Notes: generated by a model from the letters alone, not told the origin. Counted from the first letter of the stretch, positions 1-7,998 are shown. The stretch is DNA of 64,000 nucleotides from Streptomyces fumigatiscleroticus (GCF_014647975.1 NZ_BMQF01000025.1:1-64000), one strand, 5' to 3'. A program made the numbers and translations.

Positions 1-1
1 G

Positions 2-67
2 CACCACCTGCCATCAACGGCTGCCCAGAACGGCCAGATCAGCACCGACCTAACGGAGTCCTATTAG
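2..67 (+). CDS. Possible 3' end of an upstream gene
   Basis: A reading frame open from the window edge ends at a TAG at 65-67 and encodes a short polar tail ending DLTESY. It could be the C-terminus of a gene that begins before the window. The fragment is too short to identify, and the other frames are not clearly worse, so this is only a possibility. The remaining bases up to 267 show no gene I can support. Confidence 0.2.
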   Translation, partial: HHLPSTAAQNGQISTDLTESY

Positions 68-267
68 GCCACGGACGACCTCTCGCTGGCCGCGCCCCTG
101 CGACACCAACATAGATGCAGCAGGCGGCGAGAGGCCGTCAGTTGAACCCGAACGCGCCCCTCCGCGTCGAAGGTGTGGGACTGGGGCAGCGCTGGGCGCA
201 GAAGAGCCCCCGCGCCCTTGTGTTCCGTAGCTACCCCCCACCCCCTTCGACCACCCCAGAGGACCTC

Positions 268-1179
268 ATGAATACGCAGCCGAAGCGCTCCGTCTGCATG
301 CTGTTGATATCACTCCTGAGCACGAGCCTCCTTGCAGGTTGCGGCAATGATCAGCGTACAGACGATGGTCATGCGAACGATCAATCGCTGCGCATGCAGG
401 AGGAACGCGCCCGTCAAGTAGCCGATGCCTGGCGGGCATCTGCCGCCGCCGCTGCCTGGGCGCAGGGCTACTACCCGATGGCCGACGCGGTGCAGAAGCC
501 GGTATCCGGCTGGCACAGCAAGGCAGACGAGCGAGCCTACGAAACGAAGAACTTCGTCCTGGATGGCGATCTGCCCAGCACGGCCCCCACCCACGGGAAG
601 GTGGACTGGGGAAACGGGAAAGATCTCGCCCGCCCACTGATCGGGGCAAAGAAGGCGTACCAGTCGTTCGCCCTCAACCGCAGCGCCGGCCCACACCTGA
701 CCGTGACTGGGGCCCGGCTCGGTACGACAACCATCGTGACAAGCCGCGGCAAGGCAACCGTTCCCGCATGGCTGTTCACCCTGGAGGACTACGACACCCC
801 GCTCAAGCGTGTCGCCGTAACCCCGTCGAAGGTTCCCAAGCCGCCGATCGAACAAGCCCGACAAGGGGCTACTGGCGGCCTCAGGAGCATCGCCCGGCTG
901 GCCGAAATGGCGGCAGATGGTCGCTCCATAACGGTAAAGGCCACTCACGGATCCTGCGACGACGGCCCCACCGTCAAAGCGCTGGAGACAAGTGAGAGCG
1001 TAGTGCTATACGCCTCCATCAAGGGAGGTGAAAGCGGCACATGTTCCGCCGACATGATCGAACAGAACATGAGGGTCGAACTGTCGCAGCCGCTCAGTGA
1101 CCGCATCCTCCTGGACGCCCTCACCGGTCGACCAGTGCCGTTCGGAGACCCCAAAGGGACGGCACCGAGCTGGACGTAA
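268..1179 (+). CDS. Secreted lipoprotein, unknown function
   Basis: The protein has 303 residues from the ATG at 268, which sits behind an AGAGGA ribosome site; the frame is open further upstream but without a site. The N-terminus has positive residues, a hydrophobic stretch and a lipobox LLAGC with the lipidated Cys at residue 25, so the protein is predicted to be exported and anchored to the outer face of the membrane. The mature part has no domain I recognise. It starts with a polar linker followed by a region rich in Trp, Tyr and Gly that could fold as a small beta domain. Base usage is less GC-biased than in neighbouring genes, which hints at later acquisition. It stands alone and faces the convergent ECF41 sigma gene. 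Confidence 0.8.
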   Translation: MNTQPKRSVCMLLISLLSTSLLAGCGNDQRTDDGHANDQSLRMQEERARQVADAWRASAAAAAWAQGYYPMADAVQKPVSGWHSKADERAYETKNFVLDGDLPSTAPTHGKVDWGNGKDLARPLIGAKKAYQSFALNRSAGPHLTVTGARLGTTTIVTSRGKATVPAWLFTLEDYDTPLKRVAVTPSKVPKPPIEQARQGATGGLRSIARLAEMAADGRSITVKATHGSCDDGPTVKALETSESVVLYASIKGGESGTCSADMIEQNMRVELSQPLSDRILLDALTGRPVPFGDPKGTAPSWT

Positions 1180-1371
1180 GCGCAACATCATCCGCCTATC
1201 CCTGTACGCCGTCCACTCAGGAGTAGTTGCTGCCGAGCAACAGCGGAGGCAGGAGTTAACCGACGTGGAGGACATCGGGATCGACCGGGGTGGTACCAGT
1301 CCCTGCTCAACTCGCCAAGTCAAATGCTCAGTCACAGGACATCGCGTTCTTCAGACGCCTACGCCTCCACG

Positions 1372-1416
1372 CGTGCTTGCTTCAAGTGCGCTTGCTTCAA
1401 CTGCGCTTGCTTCAGA
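1372..1416. repeat. 15-bp tandem repeat, 3 copies
   Basis: Three consecutive 15-base units at 1372-1386, 1387-1401 and 1402-1416 share the core GCTTGCTTCA. They lie in the 270-base convergent gap between the lipoprotein and the sigma factor. No gene is evident in this gap. Confidence 0.75.
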
Positions 1417-1452
1417 ACACGTGCATGCGAAGGGGGCGCACCCCGCCCGGGG

Positions 1453-2376
1453 TCAGTGCATCCGCCGACGGACCCGCTTCAGCTCGCGGCTGACCGCCCA
1501 GGCGTCCGCGACCGGGCCGAGGTGGCCGAGCTTGTCGGGGTTGAGCACGCTGCGGACGGTCTGGATCCGCCCGTCGAGCACCTCGACGACCAGGGCCTGC
1601 AAGACCCTGCCGTCGCGGTCGCGGAAGATCGCCCCGGGCTGGCCGTTGACCTCGTGCGGCTCGAACGTCACGTCGATCCGGGCCAGCCAGGGGAAGACCG
1701 CACCCAGCACCCGGGCCACGTTCTCCGCACCCGAGACGGCCCTGGCCAGCTGCGGGGCCTTGCCGCCGCCGTCCCCGACCAGCTGCACATCGGCGGCCAG
1801 GAGACGCCGGAGCCGGTCCACATCGCCGCTCTGAAGCGCGTCGAAGAACCGCGTCGCCAGCTCCTGCCGTTCCTGACGGTCCGTCGAGAACCGGGGCCGC
1901 CCGGCCTCCATGTGCCGCCGCGCCCGTACCAGCAGCTGCCGGCAGGCCGCCTCCGAACGCCCGACCGCGGCGGCCACCTCGTCGAACCCGAAGCCGAACA
2001 CCTCCCGGAGCACGAACACCGCACGCTCCAGGGGACTCAGCCGCTCCAGCAGCAGCAGCGCCGCCATCGACACCGAGTCGGCCAGCTCCGCCGACCTGGC
2101 CGGATCCTGGTACGGATCGCTCAGCAGCGGCTCCGGGAACCACGAGCCCACGTACTCCTCCCGCCGCACCCGCGCGGAACGCAGCACGTCGATCGAGATA
2201 CGTGTCACCGCGGCCGACAGAAAGGCCTTGGTCGACGTGGGCCGGGTCGCCGAGCCGTCGAAGCGCAGCCATGTCTCCTGCACCGCGTCCTCGGCCTCGC
2301 TCACACTGCCCAGAATGCGGTAGGCGATCGAGAACAGCAGCGGCCGCAGCTCCTCGAACTCCTCGACCTTGCTCAC
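1453..2376 (-). CDS. sigJ: ECF sigma factor, ECF41 (SigJ-like) group
   Basis: This 307-residue protein is an extracytoplasmic-function sigma factor with a C-terminal SnoaL-like domain. Region 2 (LFSIAYRILGSVSEAEDAVQETW) lies at the N-terminus and region 4 (LSPLERAVFVLREVFGF) near residue 115. The three ECF41 signatures are visible: FPEPL in the linker, DGGGK in the SnoaL-like domain and NPDKL near the end. In ECF41 proteins the C-terminal domain modulates activity in place of a separate anti-sigma factor. The start is the GTG at 2376, behind AAGGGGAG. The next gene upstream on the same strand is a CMD-family protein, the usual genomic partner and promoter target of ECF41 factors. The symbol follows common naming and is not certain. 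Confidence 0.9.
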   Translation of the reverse strand: MSKVEEFEELRPLLFSIAYRILGSVSEAEDAVQETWLRFDGSATRPTSTKAFLSAAVTRISIDVLRSARVRREEYVGSWFPEPLLSDPYQDPARSAELADSVSMAALLLLERLSPLERAVFVLREVFGFGFDEVAAAVGRSEAACRQLLVRARRHMEAGRPRFSTDRQERQELATRFFDALQSGDVDRLRRLLAADVQLVGDGGGKAPQLARAVSGAENVARVLGAVFPWLARIDVTFEPHEVNGQPGAIFRDRDGRVLQALVVEVLDGRIQTVRSVLNPDKLGHLGPVADAWAVSRELKRVRRRMH

Positions 2377-2522
2377 GCCGACTCCCCTTCCCCGTCCCCG
2401 AATTCCCCTCCCACCTGGCCGTACCGGCCGGCACAGGCGGCCCCTCCTGGCCGGCCGGACCACCGGCCGACCAGGGTACAGAGCGCCGCCCCGAGCCGAG
2501 GGCCCGGTGGCGCCCGGGCGGC

Positions 2523-2996
2523 TCAGTGGAACATGCCGGGCTCGTAGTCGCCGGCCGGCTGCTGGGTGATGACGTTCAGCCGGTTCGCCGCGTTCATGAA
2601 GGCGATCAGCAGCACCAGGGCGGTGAGCTGCTCCTCGTCGTAGTGCTTGGCGGCCTGCGCCCACACCTCGTCGGTGACCCCGGCGGCCGCGTCCGCGATC
2701 CGGGTCCCCTGCTCCGCGAGCGCGAGCGCGGCACGCTCGGCCTCGGTGAAGACCGTGGCCTCCCGCCACGCCGCCACCAGGTTCAGCCGCACCGGGGTCT
2801 CGCCGGCGGCGGCAGCGTCCTTGGTGTGCATGTCGATGCAGACGGCGCACCCGTTGATCTGGCTCACGCGCAGCGCCACCAGCTCCTGCGTGGCGGCCGG
2901 CAGCGGCAGGTCCTTCAGCGCCCTGCCCGCCGACATGAAGTGCTTCAGGACCTTGCCGGCGGTCGGGTTGGCGAAGTAGTCCAGTCGCGCGTCCAT
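2523..2996 (-). CDS. Carboxymuconolactone decarboxylase/AhpD-family protein
   Basis: This 157-residue protein has the AhpD-like motif with Cys50, Cys53 and His57 (CAVCIDMH), the redox pair and proton relay of alkylhydroperoxidase-like CMD proteins. It is expected to be a cytoplasmic peroxidase or thiol-disulfide protein; the physiological substrate is unknown. The ATG at 2996 has a strong GGAGGAAC site. It lies about 145 bases upstream of the ECF41 sigma gene on the same strand, and the two form the classic ECF41 pair in which the sigma factor controls the oxidoreductase promoter (family knowledge; no promoter was tested here). Confidence 0.88.
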   Translation of the reverse strand: MDARLDYFANPTAGKVLKHFMSAGRALKDLPLPAATQELVALRVSQINGCAVCIDMHTKDAAAAGETPVRLNLVAAWREATVFTEAERAALALAEQGTRIADAAAGVTDEVWAQAAKHYDEEQLTALVLLIAFMNAANRLNVITQQPAGDYEPGMFH

Positions 2997-3112
2997 GGTG
3001 TGTTCCTCCGTGCTCGTAGATCGTGCTCGTAGGTGGCTACACCCCCGAGACGGGGTAGCCCCACCCCCTGTGACACGGATGGATGTGACCTGCGTCTCGC
3101 CGCCGTGGGACG

Positions 3113-4309
3113 TCAGGTCGTGTAGTCCGCGTTGATGCGGATGTAGCCGGCCGACAGGTCGCAGCCGTAGACCGTGGCCTCGGCGTCTCCCAGGCCGAGG
3201 GTGATGGCGATGTCGACCTCGTCCCGGCGCATGGTGCCGACGAGTCTGTCGAGGGTGTCGGCGCCGGGCTCCTCGGGGTACACCTCGATGTCCCCGAATC
3301 TCACGGTGACGTCGCCCGGCACGATGTCGGTGTCGTCGGTGTTCTTGCCGATGGCCATCAGGACGCGGCCCCAGTTGGGGTCGGCACCGTGGACGGCGGT
3401 CTTGACCAGGGGGGAGTTCACCACGCTCTTGGCGATGCGTCTGGCCTGACCGTGGTCGGCGGCCCCGCCGACCGTGACGCGCAGGAGCTTGGTGGCGCCT
3501 TCGCCGTCCCTGGCCAGCTGCTGGGTGAGGTCCAGGCAGAGATCGGCGAGGGCCGCGGAGAACTCCGCCGAGTCGACCGGCCCCGCGGCACCGTTGGCGA
3601 TGAGCGCCACCGTGTCGGAGGTGGAGGTGTCGGTGTCGACGCTCAGGCAGTTGAACGTGTGGTGCACCGCCTCGCGCAAGGCGCTGTCCAGGGCGGCCGG
3701 GGTGATGTCCGCGTCGGTGAACACGTAGGCCAGCATCGTGGCCATGTCGGGCTCCAGCATGCCGACGCCCTTGGCGACGCCCACCAGGCGGGTCTGCCCG
3801 ACGGTCCGTTCGGCGGTCTTCGGGCGGGTGTCGGTGGTCATCATCGCGCGGGCCACGTCCAGCGGTCCGGCCGTGAACGCCGCGAGGCCGTGCTCGGCGG
3901 TCTCGTCGAAGTGGGCACGGATGGTGTCCATCGGCAACGGGCGTCCGATGACGCCGGTGGAGCCGATGAGCACCTCCTGCTCCGGTACGCCCAGGATTCC
4001 GGCGACACGGCGGACGACCTCGGCGGCGTTCTCCTGGCCCCGGCGCCCGGTGGCGACGTTCGCGTTCTGCGCCAGCGTGGTCACGGCGCGCAAGTTCCGT
4101 CCCGCGGCATGAGTACGACTGAGGATCACGGCCGGACCCGCGAAGAGACTCCGGGTGAACATCGCGGCGCTGGTGGCCGGCCGGTCCGATGCGACGATCG
4201 AGATGTCGTCGCCGTGCTCGCGCAGTCCGCCGTGCCCGGTGTAGGCCCGGAAACCGGTCGGCCACGCCAGGGGGCCGGCAGGGTGCGTCAATGCATGTCC
4301 ATGCGTCAT
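3113..4309 (-). CDS. argJ: Glutamate N-acetyltransferase/ornithine acetyltransferase (OAT2-like)
   Basis: This 398-residue bifunctional-type acetyltransferase moves acetyl from N-acetylornithine to glutamate in the cyclic arginine pathway. Family proteins cleave themselves before a catalytic Thr in GxGMxxPxMATML; here the motif is GVGMLEPDMATML with Thr191. The PNWGR and CDL..GYIRIN segments near the C-terminus are also typical. The gene stands alone rather than in an argCJBD operon, and its C-terminus (ending DYTT) recalls OAT2 of clavulanic acid clusters, although no other clavam gene is present. The ATG at 4309 has no clear ribosome site, so a leaderless or very short leader mRNA is plausible. 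Whether it truly makes arginine precursor or acetylates another substrate cannot be read from sequence. Confidence 0.9.
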   Translation of the reverse strand: MTHGHALTHPAGPLAWPTGFRAYTGHGGLREHGDDISIVASDRPATSAAMFTRSLFAGPAVILSRTHAAGRNLRAVTTLAQNANVATGRRGQENAAEVVRRVAGILGVPEQEVLIGSTGVIGRPLPMDTIRAHFDETAEHGLAAFTAGPLDVARAMMTTDTRPKTAERTVGQTRLVGVAKGVGMLEPDMATMLAYVFTDADITPAALDSALREAVHHTFNCLSVDTDTSTSDTVALIANGAAGPVDSAEFSAALADLCLDLTQQLARDGEGATKLLRVTVGGAADHGQARRIAKSVVNSPLVKTAVHGADPNWGRVLMAIGKNTDDTDIVPGDVTVRFGDIEVYPEEPGADTLDRLVGTMRRDEVDIAITLGLGDAEATVYGCDLSAGYIRINADYTT

Positions 4310-4328
4310 GTCGCATATCTTTGCATCG
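4290..4328. promoter_or_regulatory. Candidate ARG box (ArgR operator) at the argJ start
   Basis: A near-palindrome GCATG-TC-CATGC occupies 4293-4304, overlapping the first codons of the argJ-like gene. A second T/GCAT-rich segment (4311-4328) lies three bases away across the start codon. The arrangement of two roughly 18-base boxes separated by 3 bases, and the similarity to Streptomyces ARG boxes as I remember them, suggest ArgR repression. Binding is an inference. Confidence 0.45.
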
Positions 4329-4539
4329 GGGGAGCGGGCTGTCCATCGACTTTCACGACCACCGGAACCGCGGGCAGGAGCCGGCGAGCAGGTGCCGAAA
4401 GTGCCGGGAAGCTCCTGACCCGAGTAAGGGCGGAGGCCTGCCCATCGACGGATGTGGCCGTGCCCGGCCGGAGCCTACGTTCGGCGTGCGTGCGAAGACG
4501 CGCGAGAAGAGAACGCCGAACGGCCGGGAGAGCCCATAC

Positions 4540-4737
4540 ATGATCACCCCGCAAGGTCCGACCCAACGCAGCGCCCGCGCCCATCTGCGTGCGCTCGCCC
4601 ACAGGAACGGCATCCCCGCCCGCAGGCCCGACGAGGACCTGGAGACGGTGGGCCCGGCCTCGGTGGCAGGCCGCCGCGCCGGCTCCCACTCGCTCGGCAT
4701 GACGCAGCGCCGGCGGCACCCGGACACGGGAGCGTGA
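4540..4737 (+). CDS. Small hypothetical protein coupled to the PAP2 gene
   Basis: A 65-residue, Arg-rich soluble peptide starts at an ATG behind GGGAGAG with 8-base spacing. No family recognised. Its TGA stop overlaps the ATG of the next gene (TGATG), so the PAP2 phosphatase is likely translated by coupling from this reading frame. That overlap and the good ribosome site are the main reasons to believe it is real; it may act mainly as a leader cistron. Confidence 0.5.
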   Translation: MITPQGPTQRSARAHLRALAHRNGIPARRPDEDLETVGPASVAGRRAGSHSLGMTQRRRHPDTGA

Positions 4738-5438
4738 TGGCGAGCATGACCACCCCCGCTGTACCACTCGCCGAGGCCGGACCCGAGTACGGTGTCGGTG
4801 TCTACCGGCAGATCACCGACTGGGCGGCCACGACGCCGGGCTGGATGCAGACGCTCGGCGAGATCGGCACGGACTTCGGCGTCGTCGTCTTCGCCGTTCT
4901 CCTCCTCCTCCAGTGGTGGCGGGCCCGCCGTCGTGAGGACCGGTCGATGGCCCTGGCCCTGCTCGCGCCCGTCGCCGTCGCGGGGGTCTACGCGCTCAGC
5001 GAGGCCGTCAAGTCCTGGCTGCACGAGGAACGACCCTGCCGCGCCGTCCCGGACGTCCGGACCATCGCCGTGTGCCCGGCGCCGGGCGACTGGGCCTTTC
5101 CGAGCAACCACTCCGTGATCGCCGCCGCCTCCGCCGCCACACTGCTCCTCACCTGGCGCGTCGTGGCCGCCTTCGCCCTTCCCCTCGCCGTGCTGGTCGC
5201 GTTGTCACGTGTCTACGTCGGCGTGCACTACCTGCACGATGTCGCCGCCGGCGCCCTGCTCGGCGTAGTGCTGGCCCCGGTGATCCTGCTGACCCTGATG
5301 GTCCCCGGCACCCGGGCCGTCACCCGGTTGCGACGCCACCGGGCACTGATCTTCGTGCTCGGCACCGCACCCCGTCCAGCGCCCCGCCCCGCACCGGCGG
5401 CACCGGATCCCCGCCACGCGACCGCGTCGCACCCCTGA
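4737..5438 (+). CDS. PAP2-family membrane phosphatase
   Basis: This 233-residue integral membrane protein has the three phosphatase signature motifs: K-x6-RP (KSWLHEERP), PSNH (usually PSGH) and SRxxxGVHxxxD (SRVYVGVHYLHD). About five hydrophobic helices surround them, and a Pro/Ala-rich tail ends the chain. Such enzymes dephosphorylate undecaprenyl diphosphate or other lipid phosphates on the outer side of the membrane. An ATG at 4746 is an alternative start. It overlaps the preceding small ORF by one base and converges on the two-component operon across an inverted repeat. Confidence 0.85.
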   Translation: MASMTTPAVPLAEAGPEYGVGVYRQITDWAATTPGWMQTLGEIGTDFGVVVFAVLLLLQWWRARRREDRSMALALLAPVAVAGVYALSEAVKSWLHEERPCRAVPDVRTIAVCPAPGDWAFPSNHSVIAAASAATLLLTWRVVAAFALPLAVLVALSRVYVGVHYLHDVAAGALLGVVLAPVILLTLMVPGTRAVTRLRRHRALIFVLGTAPRPAPRPAPAAPDPRHATASHP

Positions 5439-5450
5439 GGACGGCACGGG

Positions 5451-5490
5451 GTTCCCCGTCATGACGACATCCCTGCCCACGACGGGGAAC
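5451..5490. terminator. Inverted repeat between convergent genes
   Basis: A perfect 10-base stem (GTTCCCCGTC at 5451-5460, complement at 5481-5490) with a 20-base loop lies just after the PAP2 stop and before the response-regulator stop. It can serve as a terminator for either strand; no T-run follows, as is usual in Streptomyces. Confidence 0.55.
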
Positions 5491-5500
5491 ACGTGACGCT

Positions 5501-5551
5501 CCGGTCGGTCACACGTCCCGGTCGGTCACACGTCCCGGTCGGTCACATGTC
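5501..5551. repeat. 17-bp tandem repeat, 3 copies, entering the response-regulator 3' end
   Basis: Units at 5501-5517, 5518-5534 and 5535-5551 are identical except for one C/T in the last (CCGGTCGGTCACACGTC). The third copy contains the stop codon and last codons of the response regulator, so the array probably arose by duplication of the gene's end. Confidence 0.8.
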
Positions 5552-6262
5552 CTGCTCGGTCACGAGCCCGGCCTCGTACGCGATGATCGCGGCCTGCACC
5601 CGGTTCCGCACGCCCAACGTGGTGAAGATGGCGCTGACGTAGCTCTTCACGGTGCCCTCGACCACATGGAGCCGCTTGCCGATGTCGGCGTTGGACAAGC
5701 CGCCGCCCAGCAGCGCGAGCACCTCCCGCTCCCGTTCGGTGAGCGCGCTCACCCGCTGCCGCGCGGCGGCGCCGCGTGATCCGGCCCGCCCCGCCGAGCC
5801 GCGGTCGAGCTCGGCGATGATCCGCTCGGCGACCTTCGCCGACAGACAGGAGGCACCGGCGGCCGCGGCGTGCACTCCGGTCAGCAGCTCCCGGGGATCG
5901 CCGGACTTGAGCAGGAAGCCGCTGGCTCCGTCGCCCAGCGCACGGGCCACGTAGGCGTCCTCGGAGAAGGTGGTCAGGACGAGCACCGAGGTGTCGGGCA
6001 CCTGCCGTTTGATCTCGGCCGTGGCGGCGAGCCCGTCCATGACGGGCATCCGGATGTCCATGAGCACCACGTCGGGCCGGTGCTTCCGGGTCAGTGCGAT
6101 CGCCTCGCGCCCGTCGGCCGCTTCGGCGACGACGTCTATGCCGGGATCGGCCGCCAGGATGGCCCTCACCCCCGCGCGGATCATCGCTTCGTCGTCGGCC
6201 AGGACAAGGGTGATGGGAGTGATGGTCGTCTCCTCTTCGATGACGCGGTGACGCGGTGACAC
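5543..6262 (-). CDS. NarL/DesR-type response regulator
   Basis: A receiver domain begins at LVLADDEAMIRAGV, has the phospho-acceptor Asp in VVLMDIRMP and the conserved TTFSEDAY and KSG segments. A LuxR-type HTH follows (LTEREREVLALLGGGLSNADIGKRLHV...GTVKSYVSAIF). It is the partner of the histidine kinase directly upstream and should bind DNA when phosphorylated. The only canonical start in frame is the GTG at 6262, which lies inside an 8-base repeat and lacks a ribosome site. An excellent GAGGAG site instead sits six bases before an ATC codon at 6223, so the real start may be non-canonical and the first 13 residues wrong. Confidence 0.9.
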   Translation of the reverse strand: MSPRHRVIEEETTITPITLVLADDEAMIRAGVRAILAADPGIDVVAEAADGREAIALTRKHRPDVVLMDIRMPVMDGLAATAEIKRQVPDTSVLVLTTFSEDAYVARALGDGASGFLLKSGDPRELLTGVHAAAAGASCLSAKVAERIIAELDRGSAGRAGSRGAAARQRVSALTEREREVLALLGGGLSNADIGKRLHVVEGTVKSYVSAIFTTLGVRNRVQAAIIAYEAGLVTEQDM

Positions 6263-6281
6263 GGTGACACGGTGACACGGT
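6240..6281. repeat. 8-bp tandem repeat at the response-regulator start
   Basis: Five units of GGTGACAC or GGTGACGC (first unit GATGACGC) run head to tail through the short gap between the kinase stop and the regulator. Because the unit is not a multiple of three, gain or loss of a copy would alter which upstream codons are in frame with the regulator. Confidence 0.75.
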
Positions 6282-6325
6282 GGATGGCGGGGTGTACGGG
6301 GTGTCCGGTAGCCCGGCGGTCACCG

Positions 6326-7981
6326 TCATCCGTGGTCCACCGGAGTCCGGGACACGGCGGTGATGACGTTCTTGGCCACCAGACTCCCGTGGGCGAAACA
6401 GAGCCGGTAGACGTCCACCTGGACGAAGAGCGCCGCACGGGAACGGTAGTAGGAGCAGGATGCTCCGGCCGGTACGGGCAGGATCTCGGACGGCGGGTCG
6501 GTCATGTCGCGTGCGGGAAGGAGACGGTTCACCTCGGCCGTGCTCTGCCCGATGCGGAGGCTGTCGAAGACCTCGGAAGCCAGCGTGCTGGACGCCGACA
6601 GATACGCGTAGTAGCCGATCATTCCGGTGACGAGCAGGACGAACAGGCCCAGCGGGAGTGCCACCGCGGTGATGAAACGCCGGCGGACATGCGTGGTCGC
6701 GTCGGCGAGACCGCTCTGTGCCGATCCGGTCGGCGGCGACAGCCAGGCCGGATCCCCGTCGGCCTCGACCGCCTCGGGCACCCGGGGCAGCCGGGCCGTC
6801 ACCTCGAAGCCGCCGTCCGCGAGCGCGGTGGCGCGCAGCCGTCCGCCCGCCAGCCGTGCCCGCTCCTGGAGCCCGATCAGCCCGCGCCGTCCGCTCGGCC
6901 GGCCCTCCGCGGGCGGTTCGGCCGGCGGACCGTTGCGCACCGCCACCACGACCTCGGCCGGCCGGTGCTCCAGACGTACGGTCACGGACGCACCGGGAGC
7001 GTGCTTGACCGCGTTGGTCAGCGACTCCTGCACCACCCGGTACAGCGCCTTGTCCGTCATGGCGGACAGCTGCCCCGGCTCGCCCACTTGCTCCAGACGC
7101 ACCCGCACGCCGGACGCCCGCGTACGGTCGACCAGTGCGCCGATGCCGGACCGCGAGGGATCCAGCGGCACCTCCGAGTCGTCCTCGCGCAGCACACCGA
7201 TGATGTCGCGCAGGTGCTCCAACGCCCTCGCTGCACTCGCTCGCAGCTCACCGGCCCCGCTCCGGACATCCTCGTCCACACCGGGAGCGACTTGCAGCGC
7301 CCCGGCCCGCAGGGCGATCAGACTGAGTTCGTGGCCCAGCGAGTCATGCATGTCCTCGGCGATCCGGGCCCGTTCGCGCAGCCGGGCCCGGTCGATCAGC
7401 ATGCGCTGCTCCGCCTCCATCCGCCGGGCGCGTTCCCAGCCCGCGAGCTGCAACTCGTGCCGCTGCCGCCGGTAACGGCCCATCAGCCAGGGCAGCAGAC
7501 AGGCGAAGATCGGAAGGGTCAGCAGGAGGAACCAGTTCGCCCAGGGCAGACGGGCCGCCGCCGCGCAGGCCGAGCCGGCGATCAGCGTGCCGCCGAGGGC
7601 CTTCAGCACCGACGAGGTGCCCACCGGAAGCCGTCCCACCGAGAAGCTCATGACGAACAGGGCGGGCAGGTAGGGGGAGAGGACCGCGGACCCCAGATCC
7701 TCGTCCAGCGTTCCCAGGGTCCACCACAGGGCCAGACACAGGACGAAGGAGACCAGGGGCCGTGATCGGTGCAGCAGCACGGCGGCGCCGGTGACCACGG
7801 CCCCGGCCGACATCTGCCACCACCGGTTCGGACCCTCCGGGAAACTGGAGGACAGCAGCAGCGCCGGGACATTGAGGGCGACCCAGCCGAGCAGCGAGAT
7901 GGCCGACCGGCGTCTCAGCGGCCGTTCCCGCCCAGCGGGCGGAGCGCCGGGCCGGGCGGTGGCGGTGACTGATCCTTCCAC
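6326..7981 (-). CDS. DesK-like sensor histidine kinase with C-terminal membrane-anchored extension
   Basis: The 551-residue protein has N-terminal membrane helices (about residues 28-170), a HisKA_3 dimerisation helix with the phosphorylated His212 in MHDSLGHELSL, and a HATPase region with the N-box VVQESLTNAVKHAPG and GLIGLQERARLAGG. Unusually, a further membrane helix (RRRFITAVALPLGLFVLLVTG) and an 80-90 residue domain follow the ATPase, with DSLRIGQSTAEVNRLLPAR and two Cys, probably exposed outside. It should phosphorylate the response regulator 63 bases downstream. The start is the GTG at 7981; a TAACTA -10-like box ends 11 bases before it, implying a very short leader. Confidence 0.88.
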   Translation of the reverse strand: MEGSVTATARPGAPPAGRERPLRRRSAISLLGWVALNVPALLLSSSFPEGPNRWWQMSAGAVVTGAAVLLHRSRPLVSFVLCLALWWTLGTLDEDLGSAVLSPYLPALFVMSFSVGRLPVGTSSVLKALGGTLIAGSACAAAARLPWANWFLLLTLPIFACLLPWLMGRYRRQRHELQLAGWERARRMEAEQRMLIDRARLRERARIAEDMHDSLGHELSLIALRAGALQVAPGVDEDVRSGAGELRASAARALEHLRDIIGVLREDDSEVPLDPSRSGIGALVDRTRASGVRVRLEQVGEPGQLSAMTDKALYRVVQESLTNAVKHAPGASVTVRLEHRPAEVVVAVRNGPPAEPPAEGRPSGRRGLIGLQERARLAGGRLRATALADGGFEVTARLPRVPEAVEADGDPAWLSPPTGSAQSGLADATTHVRRRFITAVALPLGLFVLLVTGMIGYYAYLSASSTLASEVFDSLRIGQSTAEVNRLLPARDMTDPPSEILPVPAGASCSYYRSRAALFVQVDVYRLCFAHGSLVAKNVITAVSRTPVDHG

Positions 7982-7992
7982 GGCGGCAAGGC

Positions 7993-7998
7993 TAGTTA
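7993..7998 (-). promoter_or_regulatory. Probable -10 box of the two-component operon
   Basis: TAACTA on the minus strand fits the Streptomyces TAnnnT -10 consensus and lies 11 bases upstream of the kinase GTG. No convincing -35 is visible. It would give a nearly leaderless transcript. Confidence 0.35.

Noticed and set aside
1324-2547. Plus-strand open frame of about 400 codons over the ECF41 gene
   Set aside because: Antisense shadow. The minus strand carries complete sigma signatures and a good ribosome site.
3113-4309. Clavulanic acid biosynthesis cluster
   Set aside because: The OAT2-like gene is alone. No beta-lactam synthetase, clavaminate synthase or CEA synthase gene is nearby.
6240-6281. 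Clustered operator sites for the response regulator
   Set aside because: Units are head-to-tail 8-mers with no dyad symmetry, within a 63-base intergenic gap. Simple tandem duplication explains them better.
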